From NCBI RefSeq assembly GCF_000334915.1, contig NZ_AMSF01000033.1, positions 113,267-177,266 of the forward strand: DNA of 64,000 bases. Reading direction: 5' to 3'. The notes below the pieces were generated by a model. It saw only the letters and a program-made list of their open reading frames with translations, was not told the DNA's origin and did no database searches. Made by a program: the position numbers and the translations under genes. Numbering within the stretch: position 1 is the stretch's first letter; each line of letters opens with the position of its first letter. The DNA comes from Dyella ginsengisoli LA-4. Its GTDB lineage: Bacteria; Pseudomonadota; Gammaproteobacteria; Xanthomonadales; Rhodanobacteraceae. Below are positions 1-8,618 of the stretch, one piece after another.

Positions 1-143
1 ATCCCGGATGCGCGCAGGCCATCGAGGTCCAGGGCATGGATGCTCTCCGGTGGCGAATGCCGGGCAATATCCGCCAGGTGCTCGCGCAGCAGCGCGTGCA
101 CCGACGCGTGCTGCAGATCGTCCAGCCGAATCCGGAAAGCCAT
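1..143 (-). CDS. GNAT-family N-acetyltransferase (partial, N-terminus only)
   Basis: Only the first 47 or so codons are visible; the gene runs off the left edge. It opens MAFRIRLDDLQHASVHALL and continues into HSPPESIHALDLDGLR. That is the typical start of the small GNAT acetyltransferases of the YsnE/PsiA type, which would transfer acetyl from acetyl-CoA to an unknown amine. The acetyl-CoA-binding core lies outside the window. It starts 7 bases after the stop of the alpha-glucosidase on the same strand, so it is probably cotranscribed with it. The family call rests on the N-terminus only. Confidence 0.6.
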   Translation of the reverse strand, partial: MAFRIRLDDLQHASVHALLREHLADIARHSPPESIHALDLDGLRASG

Positions 144-150
144 CGACCGG

Positions 151-1767
151 TCAGTCGACGGTCGCGTACATCACCGCATGCGCCGGCAGGTGCAGCGTGC
201 CGCCCCCGATGGTTCCCGACGCAAGGCCGTGACCGTCCAGCGGCGAGAGCACGCCCAGCACCGACACGTCGAGCGAGGCGGCCTGCGCCGAGAGGTTGAA
301 CGCGGCGAGCACGGTACGGCCATCCAGCGTGCGGGTGAACGCCAGCACCGGCTCGGCCGTGTCGAGGAAACGGATGTCGCCCCAGCACAGGGCCGGCTGC
401 GTGCGGCGCCAGTGCATGAAGGTGCGGAAACCCTTCAATGCCGACACCGGCGCATCCTCCTGCTCCAGCACCGAGCGCGCCGCGTGGTCGGCCGGCACCG
501 GCAGCCACGGCTTGCCGGCACTGAAGCCGGCGTTGGGCTGGTCATTCCACGGCATCGGCGTACGGCAGCCGTCGCGGCCCTTGAAGTTCGGCCAGAACGC
601 GATGCCGTAGGGATCCTGCAGCGACTCGTACGGCACCTCGGCCTCGGTCAGCGCCAGCTCCTCGCCCTGGTAGACGCAGACCGAGCCGCGCAGCGAACAG
701 ACCATCGCGGTCAGCAGGTTGGCCAGCTTCGGCGAGGCATCGCCATTGCCCCAGCGCGACAGCACGCGCTCGACGTCGTGGTTGGATATCGCCCAGCACG
801 GCCAGCCCTCGGTCATCTGCGCTTCCAGCCGCTCGACCGTGCCACGGATATAGCTCGCACTGAAATCGTCGGTAAGCAGTTCGAAGCTGTAGCCGAGATG
901 CAGGCGCTTGCCGGTGGTGTACTCGGCCATGGTCGCCAGCGAGTCCTCCGAGGAGATCTCGCCCAGCGCCGCCACTTCGTCGTAGCGATCCAGCAGCGCA
1001 CGCAGCTGCTCGAGGAACGCGAGGTTCTCCGGCTGCGTGTTGTTGTACCAGTGGCGCTGGAACGCGTACGGGTTGTCCGGGCTGAAGCCGCGCCCCACGC
1101 GCTCGTGCGGCGGCTTGGCCGGGTTGTCGCGCAGCAGGGCGTCATGGAAGCAGAAGTTGATCGCGTCCAGCCGCAGCCCGTCGACGCCGCGGTCGAGCCA
1201 GAACTTCACGCTGTCCAGGATCGCCTCGCGCACCGCCGGGTTATGGAAGTTGAGGTCCGGCTGCGAGGTGAGGAAGTTGTGCAGGTAGTACTGGCCCCGC
1301 CGCGGCTCCCACTGCCAGGCGCAACCACCGAACAGCGACAGCCAGTTGTTCGGCGGCGTGCCGTCCTCGCGCGCATCGGCCCACACGTACCAGTCGGCCT
1401 TCGGGTTGTCGCGGCTCTGTCGACTTTCCTGGAACCAGGCGTGCTCGATCGAGGTGTGGCTGAGCACCTGGTCGATCATCACCTTGAGGCCGAGGCGGTG
1501 CGCCTTGGCCAGCAGCCGATCGAAGTCGTCCAGCGTACCGAACAGCGGGTCGACATCGCGGTAGTCGGCGATGTCGTAACCGAAATCGGCCATCGGCGAC
1601 TTGAAGAACGGCGAGATCCAGATCGCATCGACGCCGAGGCTGGCCACGTAGTCGAGCCGCTCGATGATGCCCGGCAGATCGCCGACACCGTCGCCGTTCG
1701 TGTCCAGGAAACTGCGCGGATAGATCTGGTAGATGACGCCTCCGCGCCACCACGGTTGCTTTTGCAT
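151..1767 (-). CDS. Cytoplasmic GH13 alpha-glucosidase, XgtA-like
   Basis: A 538-residue GH13 enzyme with no signal peptide, expected to hydrolyse (and possibly transglucosylate) short maltooligosaccharides in the cytoplasm. It opens MQKQPWWRGGVIYQIYPRSF. The GH13 catalytic triad is readable: nucleophile D201 in GLRLDA, acid/base E270 in ALGEIS, and stabiliser D331 in ISNHD. Both length and triad numbering match, from memory, the characterised Xanthomonas campestris alpha-glucosyl transfer enzyme XgtA. The open frame extends further upstream to 1944, but that stretch contains the operator at 1879-1893 and has no GH13 homology, so I start at the ATG at 1767. It diverges from the TonB receptor and is the first gene of a unit that continues into the GNAT gene. 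Confidence 0.93.
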   Translation of the reverse strand: MQKQPWWRGGVIYQIYPRSFLDTNGDGVGDLPGIIERLDYVASLGVDAIWISPFFKSPMADFGYDIADYRDVDPLFGTLDDFDRLLAKAHRLGLKVMIDQVLSHTSIEHAWFQESRQSRDNPKADWYVWADAREDGTPPNNWLSLFGGCAWQWEPRRGQYYLHNFLTSQPDLNFHNPAVREAILDSVKFWLDRGVDGLRLDAINFCFHDALLRDNPAKPPHERVGRGFSPDNPYAFQRHWYNNTQPENLAFLEQLRALLDRYDEVAALGEISSEDSLATMAEYTTGKRLHLGYSFELLTDDFSASYIRGTVERLEAQMTEGWPCWAISNHDVERVLSRWGNGDASPKLANLLTAMVCSLRGSVCVYQGEELALTEAEVPYESLQDPYGIAFWPNFKGRDGCRTPMPWNDQPNAGFSAGKPWLPVPADHAARSVLEQEDAPVSALKGFRTFMHWRRTQPALCWGDIRFLDTAEPVLAFTRTLDGRTVLAAFNLSAQAASLDVSVLGVLSPLDGHGLASGTIGGGTLHLPAHAVMYATVD

Positions 1768-1878
1768 GTATTGATCCCGGCGAACGCGCCCTGCCCCTGT
1801 GCGGGCTCGCGCGTGCTGCGTTGGAGTGCAGCGATGGCTGGGGAGCTTAAAGGTGCGTCCATCACCTTCCGATGGGTC

Positions 1879-1893
1879 TGCATACGTATTCAT
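1879..1893 (-). promoter_or_regulatory. Operator copy 1 (ATGAATACGTATGCA) for alpha-glucosidase
   Basis: Read on the minus strand, the 15-mer ATGAATACGTATGCA lies 112 bases before the alpha-glucosidase start. The core TGAATACGTATGCA is near-palindromic with a central CG, the style of LacI-family operators. It is identical at all 15 positions to copies at 2490, 8490 and 17890. Confidence 0.85.
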
Positions 1894-2489
1894 CCCGCGC
1901 ACTCGCGCGCCACGCAGAGCGCTTGGCATGATGCATCGCGGCATCCGCCCCAGTCCCCGGCGTTGTCACGTTGCCGGCGAATGCATCGGAAAGTTCGCCC
2001 CACGGCCGTTTTGGACGCGCCAACGCCCTCGCCTCCCGACCTGCGCAGTTGCAACATCCAGGCGACCGCGTCGGCTCGGCCGATTTCGGCGGCGACTCGC
2101 GGGCAGACAGGCATCCGATCGTCCATGCAGGTGGCCTGTCCGGCCCCGCCCGATCACGCAGGAAGAGTGACCTTCGATATCGCGGAAGCCGCGCCACAGA
2201 AGGCGCAGGGCAATATCGTCGTCTGGACGTCCATACCGCTTCGACGGTGCCGCGCAGCCGGCATGCACGGCATTCCGAAGTCGTTCGAGGCCACTCTGCG
2301 CCGGATGCGCTGCCACCTGCCGTCGAGGCCGGCAAAGGCCATGGCCGCGACTCGACTTTGCGGCGACGCACCAACGCCCACAAGCCCAGCAAAGAAGCCA
2401 CGCAAACGTTTTCCTGGATTCATTTGTATTGCATTGCCGCAAGGAAAAATATCAATTGCAACAAAGCGATAGAGGGGCGCCGGGTTGTT

Positions 2490-2504
2490 ATGAATACGTA
2501 TGCA
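2490..2504 (+). promoter_or_regulatory. Operator copy 2 for the TonB receptor
   Basis: An exact copy of ATGAATACGTATGCA, 142 bases before the receptor ATG. A possible -10 element TAACAT begins 29 bases after the motif, at about 2534, with no good -35 hexamer. The in-frame ATG inside the motif is not a credible start because no ribosome site precedes it. Confidence 0.85.
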
Positions 2505-2646
2505 GGTTTGCTCGCAAGCGAGTAGGGCAGGACTAACATCCCGCCCCGACGGCAAACCACAAATGTCGTTCGCAACGGGCAGACCGGATCACTCATCCAA
2601 CGGTACTCCCGGCGAAATCAAATCGATTTTCCAAGGGGAGGCGTAC

Positions 2647-5559
2647 ATGTTGAATCTCAAGCGCAATCTGCTGAGCGCAGCGCTGGCATCGGCCATGTTC
2701 ATGGTGGCCACGCACGCGCAGGCGGATGCAGCAACGGCCGCGGGCCAGCAGTCCAGCGACACTTCGCAGAGCTCGGACCAGGCCACCGGCAAGGACACCA
2801 AGACGGCCGATGGCAAGCAGCGCCCCAGCAGCGCCACCAAGCTGCAGTCGGTGGAAGTGAGCGGCTTCATCAGCTCCCTGGAGAACTCCACTGCGGTCAA
2901 GCGCAACGCCGACTCGATCGTCGAGGCGGTGTCCGCCGAGCAGATCGGCAAGCTGCCGGGCGTGTCGATCGCCGACACCCTGGGGCGCCTGCCGGGCCTC
3001 GCGGTGCAGACCGTCAGCGGTCGCCCGCAGGTGCTGACCATCCACGGCCTGGGTCCTGACTTCTCCACCGCACTGGTCAATGGCGGCCAGCAGGTGTCGA
3101 CCTCCAACAACCGCGACGTGCAGTTCGATCAGTATCCGTCGAGCTGGTTCAACACCGTGGTGGTGCACCTGAGCCCCTCGGCCAACCTGATCGGCCAGGG
3201 CCTGGCCGGCACGGTCGACATGCAGACCATCCGTCCGCTCGAGAAGTCCAAGCCGGAAGCCGCACTCAACGCGCGCTACGTCTGGAACGACATGTCCGAG
3301 CTGTCCCCCGGCAAGGGCGTCAGCAACAAGGGCTACAACCTCAACGGCGTGTGGGTGAACCAGTTCGCCGACCACACCATGGGCGTGACCCTGGGCGTGG
3401 ACTTCGAGTCCAACCCGGCGGAGATCCAGCACCAGGCTCCCTGGGGCTACCCGACCGACAATTCCGTTGCGGCCGGCAACGGCGTGGTGGGTGGCTCGAA
3501 GAACTACGGCATCTCCGACACGATGAAGCGCAACGGTCTGCTCGCCACGTTCCAGTGGGAGCCGAACGAGCACTACACCGGCACCATCGACATGACGTAC
3601 GACAACTTCAAGGAAGTGCAGCAGGCCAAGGGCATGGAGCTGCCGCTCGCCTGGGGTTCGGCCACGCTGCAGCCGGGCTACACCGCCAGCAACGGCCTGA
3701 TCACCAGCGGCACCTACACCACGCTGTCGCCGGTGATCCGCAACGACTACAACCAGACCAGCGCCCGGGTCTACAACCTCAACTGGGACAACAAGTTCCA
3801 CATCAACGACAACTGGTCGGCCGACCTCGTGGGCAACTACTCGCGCGCCACGCGCCGCGACATCAACCTCGAGAGCTATTCCGGCCTGGGCTTCAACAAG
3901 TCCGGCCCGACCGACACCATCGGCTTCGTCGAGCAGGGCAACGGTCTGCTGTACGTCAACCCGTCGTATGACTACACCAACGGCATCGTGCTGACCGACC
4001 CGCAGGGCTGGGGCGGCGGCAACGACGTGGTGCAGGCGGGCTTCATCAATGCGCCGCACACGGTCGACTACCTGGCCAACCTCAAGCTGGCCGTCGAGCG
4101 TGACTTCGTCAGCGGCCCGTTCTCCAGCCTGGAGTTCGGCGTGGCGCACAGCGAGCGCCACAAGTCCTACCACATCGACCAGACCTTCCTGACCCTGGGC
4201 GGTGGCACCATCAGCGGCGGCAGTGCGGTCACCTCCGCGCCGTTCAGCGGCTCGACCTGCAGCCCGCTGGCCTGGATGGGCATCAGCCAGCAGCTCTGCT
4301 ACGACCCGCTGGCCGAGATCGCCAACGGCACCCTGGTCGGCGTACCGACCTTCGGCTCTTCGCTGTCCACTCCGCCGGACTGGAAGACGAAGGAGAAGGT
4401 GCTGACCCCGTACTTCCAGTTCAATCTGGACACCTACCTGGGCAACGTCAGCCTGCGCGGCAACTTCGGCGTGCAGATGCAGCACACCTCGCAGAGCGCC
4501 GAGGGTGAGCGAGTGGCCCCGGGCAGCGCGGTCACCGGCGACGCGATCACCCTGATCCCGGTCAAGGGGAGCACCAGCTACAACAAGTACCTGCCCAGTG
4601 CGAACCTGATCTTCGGCCTGACCCAGGATGACGACTTCCGCGTCAGCGCGGCCCGCACCCTGGCCCGTCCGCGCATGGACCAGATGAACGCCAGTCTCTC
4701 GGTGAGCGGCAACATCACCCACCTGTCGTCGACCGATCCGAACCAGGCCTACTTCAGCGCGTCCGGCGGCAACCCGAAGCTGAAGCCGACCATGGCCGAC
4801 AACTACAACGTCAGCTATGAGCACTACTTCTCCGGCGGCAGCAGCTTCCAGTGCGGCTCCAGTGACCAGAAGAACTCGGACCTGTGCCGCACCGGTGGCG
4901 GTGGCTACTTCGCGGTGTCGGGCTACTTCATCGCGCTGCATGACTACATCAACCCGAACTCGGCGTTCCTGTACGACTTCAGCTCGTTCCTGCCGTTCGG
5001 CCTGACCTCGGCCCAGCTGGCCCAGCTCGGCACCACGCTGGGCACGGTGTCCGGCCCGGAGAACAACGGCCGCGGCTACGTGAAGGGCGCCCAGGTCACG
5101 TTGAACCTGCCGTTCAACCTGATCGCCCAGCCGCTCGATGGCTTCGGCACGATCCTCACCGCCAACCGCACCAAGAGCTCGCTGGTCTACCCGGGCAACC
5201 CGAACCCGATCACGGTGCCGGGCCTGTCCAAGTGGGTCGCCAACGGCACGCTGTACTACCAGCATGCCGGCTTCGAGGCGCGCATCAGCGACAGCTACCG
5301 CTCCAGCTTCCTGGGCGAGGTGTCGGGCATAAGTGCCTCGCGCATCGAGCAGACGGTGGGTGGCGGCAGCACGTACGACGCGCAGGTCAGCTACACCTTC
5401 GACCACGGCCCGCTGAACGGCCTGACGGTGATCGCGCAGGGCTCGAACCTGTCGAACAAGATCTTCACCACCTATCAGAACAACGACCCGCGCCAGGTGC
5501 TGACCTGGGAACGCTACGGCCGTCGTTACGAGGTGGGCGTCTCCTACAAGTTCCAGTAA
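2647..5559 (+). CDS. TonB-dependent outer-membrane receptor, maltodextrin type
   Basis: A 970-residue outer-membrane receptor, presumed to take up maltooligosaccharides with TonB/ExbBD energy. The signal peptide MLNLKRNLLSAALASAMFMV... is cleaved near THAQA. A low-complexity Ser/Gln/Asp stretch follows, then a TonB-box-like KLQSVEVSG. The plug begins near NADSIVEAVSAEQIGKLPG, the wording typical of carbohydrate receptors of the Caulobacter MalA/Xanthomonas CUT type. The beta-barrel fills the rest and ends in RRYEVGVSYKFQ. The start is fixed by aaggggagg just before the ATG at 2647; the longer frame from 2500 begins inside the operator. The substrate is inferred from neighbours. A strong terminator follows directly. 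Confidence 0.93.
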   Translation: MLNLKRNLLSAALASAMFMVATHAQADAATAAGQQSSDTSQSSDQATGKDTKTADGKQRPSSATKLQSVEVSGFISSLENSTAVKRNADSIVEAVSAEQIGKLPGVSIADTLGRLPGLAVQTVSGRPQVLTIHGLGPDFSTALVNGGQQVSTSNNRDVQFDQYPSSWFNTVVVHLSPSANLIGQGLAGTVDMQTIRPLEKSKPEAALNARYVWNDMSELSPGKGVSNKGYNLNGVWVNQFADHTMGVTLGVDFESNPAEIQHQAPWGYPTDNSVAAGNGVVGGSKNYGISDTMKRNGLLATFQWEPNEHYTGTIDMTYDNFKEVQQAKGMELPLAWGSATLQPGYTASNGLITSGTYTTLSPVIRNDYNQTSARVYNLNWDNKFHINDNWSADLVGNYSRATRRDINLESYSGLGFNKSGPTDTIGFVEQGNGLLYVNPSYDYTNGIVLTDPQGWGGGNDVVQAGFINAPHTVDYLANLKLAVERDFVSGPFSSLEFGVAHSERHKSYHIDQTFLTLGGGTISGGSAVTSAPFSGSTCSPLAWMGISQQLCYDPLAEIANGTLVGVPTFGSSLSTPPDWKTKEKVLTPYFQFNLDTYLGNVSLRGNFGVQMQHTSQSAEGERVAPGSAVTGDAITLIPVKGSTSYNKYLPSANLIFGLTQDDDFRVSAARTLARPRMDQMNASLSVSGNITHLSSTDPNQAYFSASGGNPKLKPTMADNYNVSYEHYFSGGSSFQCGSSDQKNSDLCRTGGGGYFAVSGYFIALHDYINPNSAFLYDFSSFLPFGLTSAQLAQLGTTLGTVSGPENNGRGYVKGAQVTLNLPFNLIAQPLDGFGTILTANRTKSSLVYPGNPNPITVPGLSKWVANGTLYYQHAGFEARISDSYRSSFLGEVSGISASRIEQTVGGGSTYDAQVSYTFDHGPLNGLTVIAQGSNLSNKIFTTYQNNDPRQVLTWERYGRRYEVGVSYKFQ

Positions 5560-5578
5560 GCCGCAAGGCTTCCTCCCC

Positions 5579-5612
5579 GAGCCCCGTTGGTTTCCAGCGG
5601 GGCTCTTTTTTT
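5579..5612 (+). terminator. Rho-independent terminator after the TonB receptor
   Basis: Stem GAGCCCCGTTGG pairs with CCAGCGGGGCTC (one G-T wobble) around a 3-base loop, followed by seven T residues. It lies 20 bases after the receptor stop. The halogenase starts 57 bases further on and would need readthrough or its own promoter. Confidence 0.93.
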
Positions 5613-5668
5613 GACAAGCCTGCGACGGGACGCTAATCAGCTTCCCGTCACGGCGCAGGAATTCCTCC

Positions 5669-7180
5669 ATGCAAGCCAACCCGATCCAGCGCGTGGTCAT
5701 CGTCGGCGGCGGCACCGCCGGATGGATGACCGCCGCCCTGCTTTCCCGGGCCATCGGCCCACGGCTGGCCATCACGCTGGTCGAATCGGACGAGATCGGC
5801 ACCGTCGGCGTCGGCGAGGCGACGATTCCGCAGATCCGCCACGTCAACGCCTTCCTCGGCATCGACGAAGACGAACTGATGCGTGCCGTGAAGGGCACCT
5901 TCAAGCTGGCGATCCAGTTCAACGACTGGCACCGGATCGGCGACTCCTACCTGCATGCCTTTGGCGATATCGGGCTGCCGCTGGGCCTGGTACCGTTCCA
6001 GCACTACTGGCTGCGCGACCGGCAGGAACGCGGCCAGGCGGCGCCCGACCTCTGGTCGTATTCGATCAACGCGCAGGCCTGCGCCCAGCATCGTTTCGGC
6101 CGGCTGGACCGGATCGGCTCCAGCCCGATGACCGGCACCCGCCACGCCTACCATCTGGATGCCGGCCTGTACGGCCAGTACCTGCGCCAGCGCTGCGACC
6201 CGCGCCAGGTGCAGCGCATCGAGGGCAAGGTGGTCGACGTCAAGCTGCGCGCGGACAACGGCTTCATCGAGTCGCTGCAACTGCAGGGGGGCGTGCGGGT
6301 CGAGGGCGACCTGTTCATCGACTGCTCCGGCTTCCGCGGCCTGCTGATCGAGGGGGCGCTCAAGGCCGGCTACGACGACTGGACGCAATGGCTGCCGTGC
6401 GACCGCGCGGTCGCGGTACCGAGCGAGCGCGTGGCACCGATGCGGCCCTACACCCAGGCCAGCGCGCGCGCCGCCGGCTGGCAGTGGCGCATCCCGCTGC
6501 AGCACCGCAACGGCAACGGCCACGTGTTCTGCAGCCGGTTCATCAGCGACGACGAGGCCACCGCCACCCTGCTGGCCAACCTCGACGGCGCGGCGCTGGC
6601 CGAGCCCCGCGTGCTGCGCTTCACCACCGGCGCGCGCCGCCGCTTCTGGATCGGCAACTGCGTGGCGCTGGGCCTGGCCAGCGGCTTCATGGAACCGCTG
6701 GAGTCGACCAGCATCCACATGATCCAGTCCGGCATCAGCCGGCTGATCTCGCTGTTCCCGGACCGGCATTGCGACCCGGCGCTGAGCGAGGAATACAACC
6801 GCCAGACGCGCTTCGAGTACGAACGCATCCGCGACTTCCTGGTGCTGCACTACCGCGCCACCGAACGCGACGACACCGCGTTCTGGCGGCATTGCCGCAC
6901 CATCGCCATGCCCGAGGGACTGGCCGAGCGCATCGAACTGTTCCGCCGCAGCGGACAGGTCTTCCGTCACGGCGACGAGCTGTTCACCGAGGTAGGCTGG
7001 CTGCAGGTCATGCTCGGCCAGGGCATCGCCCCGCAGGCCTGGCATCCGGCGGCCGACGCACTGCCCGCTGCGGAGCTGGAAGGCTTCCTCGGCAACATGC
7101 GCACGCTGATCCAGCGCGCCGTGGCCACCTTCCCGGAGCACGGCCAGTTCGTCGCGACGCACTGCCGCGCGACGTACTGA
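5669..7180 (+). CDS. Flavin-dependent tryptophan-halogenase family protein
   Basis: A 503-residue protein of the FADH2-dependent halogenase family. The FAD-binding motif GGGTAGW lies at residues 12-18. The halogenase signature W-x-W-x-I-P is seen as GWQWRIP near residue 270. The likely catalytic lysine is in GTFKLAIQF, and the conserved glutamate is in PLESTSIHM. All hallmarks of an active halogenase are therefore present. No flavin reductase gene is adjacent. Relatives of this group (for example BrvH of Brevundimonas) commonly sit next to TonB receptors in sugar-use loci and prefer free indoles in vitro, but their role there is unknown. It is convergent with the antiporter, 9 bases away. Confidence 0.88.
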   Translation: MQANPIQRVVIVGGGTAGWMTAALLSRAIGPRLAITLVESDEIGTVGVGEATIPQIRHVNAFLGIDEDELMRAVKGTFKLAIQFNDWHRIGDSYLHAFGDIGLPLGLVPFQHYWLRDRQERGQAAPDLWSYSINAQACAQHRFGRLDRIGSSPMTGTRHAYHLDAGLYGQYLRQRCDPRQVQRIEGKVVDVKLRADNGFIESLQLQGGVRVEGDLFIDCSGFRGLLIEGALKAGYDDWTQWLPCDRAVAVPSERVAPMRPYTQASARAAGWQWRIPLQHRNGNGHVFCSRFISDDEATATLLANLDGAALAEPRVLRFTTGARRRFWIGNCVALGLASGFMEPLESTSIHMIQSGISRLISLFPDRHCDPALSEEYNRQTRFEYERIRDFLVLHYRATERDDTAFWRHCRTIAMPEGLAERIELFRRSGQVFRHGDELFTEVGWLQVMLGQGIAPQAWHPAADALPAAELEGFLGNMRTLIQRAVATFPEHGQFVATHCRATY

Positions 7181-7189
7181 GCTCGCGCC

Positions 7190-8380
7190 CTACCCCGCAG
7201 CGCGCAGCCGCTGCAATCGCGGCGCCACCATCGGCACGGTGAGCATGGTGGAGGCCACGGCCATCAACAGCAGCGCGGTGAAGGTATCGCCGGTGATGAT
7301 GCCGCGATCCAGCAGCACGTTGACGAAGATGATCATGATCAGCGCCTTGGTCTGCAGCAACCAGCCGACCAGCCAGGCCTCGCCACGGCTCCAGCCCAGC
7401 CAGCGCGCCGCAAGATGCACGCCGGCCAGCTTGCCCATGACCTGTGCCGCCAGCAGCAGGCCGGCCGCGGCGAACACCGCACCGCCGCCTACACTCCAGT
7501 GCGTGCGCAGGCCGGTGGAGAGGAAGAACACCGGCATCACCACCAGCAGCACGTGATGGCGCAGCAGGTCCAGCGCTGGGCCATCGAAACTGTCGCGGTC
7601 GGTGACCGCACCGGCGAGGAAGGCACCGACCATGAAGTGCAGGCCGGCACGATCCGCGGCCAGGGCGCAGAGCGCCAGCCAGATCAGTCCCACGTACCAG
7701 CGGTCGGCCGCCGGCAGCCGGCGCATCAGGCGGCGGAATACCCAGGCCACCGGCACGAACAGCGCGAGAAAGGCGAGCTGCAGGCCGATCCGCTGCCAGT
7801 CCACCAGGATCACCGCCAGCACCGCCCAGATCGCCACGTCGTCGAGGCTGGCGTAGCGGAGCACGCGCTGCCCGAACGGCTCGCGCAGGATCGCCAGCTT
7901 CTCCATCAGCAGCAACAGGATCGGCAGGGCGGTCACCGCGCAGGCCATGCCGACCCCCATGACGAACTGCCAGCGCGCGCCATGCGGACCGATCCAGCCG
8001 TCACGCCATTGCAGCAGCACCAGCGCGGCCAGGGCTCCCGCCAGCAATGGCACTCCGAGTGCCAGGCCAGCGGTGATCCCGCACTCGCGCCGCTGCCGCC
8101 ATACCTGACCCAGGTCCAGCTCGATGCCGGCGATCCACACGAAGACCATGACCGCCCACCAGGCGATGCCGTTGAGCGCCTGGATCACGCCCGGGTCGAA
8201 CACCGTGGCGTAGTAGGCGGGAAAGACCGCGCCCAGCACGCCCGGACCGAGCAGGATGCCGCAGACGATCTGCACCACCACCAGCGGTGCGACGTATTCC
8301 GTGCGTCCGATCCGCCACAGCAGATACGGCACGGCAAGGATCAGCAACATCGCCAGCAGGAACAGATCGGTCTGGTGCAT
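7190..8380 (-). CDS. CPA2-type cation/proton antiporter
   Basis: A 396-residue, very hydrophobic inner-membrane protein with about 12 predicted membrane segments. It shows the Na+/H+ exchanger fold of the CPA2 (Kef/GerN-like) family: LLGPGVLG early, then FVWIAGIELDL, the acidic membrane motif LDDVAIW and PVFFLSTGLRT. No cytoplasmic RCK/TrkA-N domain follows, so it is a bare exchanger. I start at MHQTDLFLLAM; the upstream extension in frame contains the operator and reads as non-protein. It is divergent from the lipoprotein amylase, and the operator at 8490-8504 lies 110 bases from its start, so it may belong to the same regulon. The ion is not predictable. Confidence 0.85.
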   Translation of the reverse strand: MHQTDLFLLAMLLILAVPYLLWRIGRTEYVAPLVVVQIVCGILLGPGVLGAVFPAYYATVFDPGVIQALNGIAWWAVMVFVWIAGIELDLGQVWRQRRECGITAGLALGVPLLAGALAALVLLQWRDGWIGPHGARWQFVMGVGMACAVTALPILLLLMEKLAILREPFGQRVLRYASLDDVAIWAVLAVILVDWQRIGLQLAFLALFVPVAWVFRRLMRRLPAADRWYVGLIWLALCALAADRAGLHFMVGAFLAGAVTDRDSFDGPALDLLRHHVLLVVMPVFFLSTGLRTHWSVGGGAVFAAAGLLLAAQVMGKLAGVHLAARWLGWSRGEAWLVGWLLQTKALIMIIFVNVLLDRGIITGDTFTALLLMAVASTMLTVPMVAPRLQRLRAAG

Positions 8381-8489
8381 GGAGCGCTTCGGCAGATGGC
8401 GAGCGGCGATCATCCCCGATCCATGCCCAGGCCGTGAAGAGCTTGCGAATCTTCCGCACTGCACCACGGAAAACCGCACAACCACGCCG

Positions 8490-8504
8490 ATGAATACGTA
8501 TGCA
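8490..8504 (+). promoter_or_regulatory. Operator copy 3 between antiporter and amylase
   Basis: An exact copy of ATGAATACGTATGCA in the divergent gap, 115 bases before the amylase start and 110 bases before the antiporter start. A possible -10 TACCAT begins about 28 bases downstream on the plus strand. Confidence 0.85.
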
Positions 8505-8618
8505 GCACGGCCGCACGGAGCGGGCACCGGCCTACCATGGGTGCCGCTTTGGACGTCCGAACGACATCACGCTTCGCGTCGTTCGCGCCGCCGTCCGTCG
8601 ACCGCCGGGGAAACCGTC

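Larger units (their letters stand above)
1768..2646. other. 879-bp divergent intergenic control region
   Basis: This region separates the alpha-glucosidase (minus) from the TonB receptor (plus). It holds two copies of the 15-mer operator, one facing each gene. A relatively AT-rich patch at about 2408-2465 precedes the receptor-side operator. Long open frames cross the region on both strands, but they have no family resemblance and no good ribosome site, so I do not call a gene. The length is more than two promoters need. I see no convincing hairpin or small RNA. Confidence 0.6.

Noticed and set aside
40..2472. Long plus-strand open frame of about 810 codons over the alpha-glucosidase
   Set aside because: It is antisense to a clear GH13 gene, Arg/Val-rich with no domain, and results from high-GC codon structure.
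2593..5922. Minus-strand open frame of about 1109 codons opposite the TonB receptor
   Set aside because: A shadow of the receptor gene; composition is not protein-like and no ribosome site is present.
6448..6828. Small minus-strand frame inside the halogenase gene
   Set aside because: Overlaps conserved halogenase motifs on the other strand and shows no independent features.
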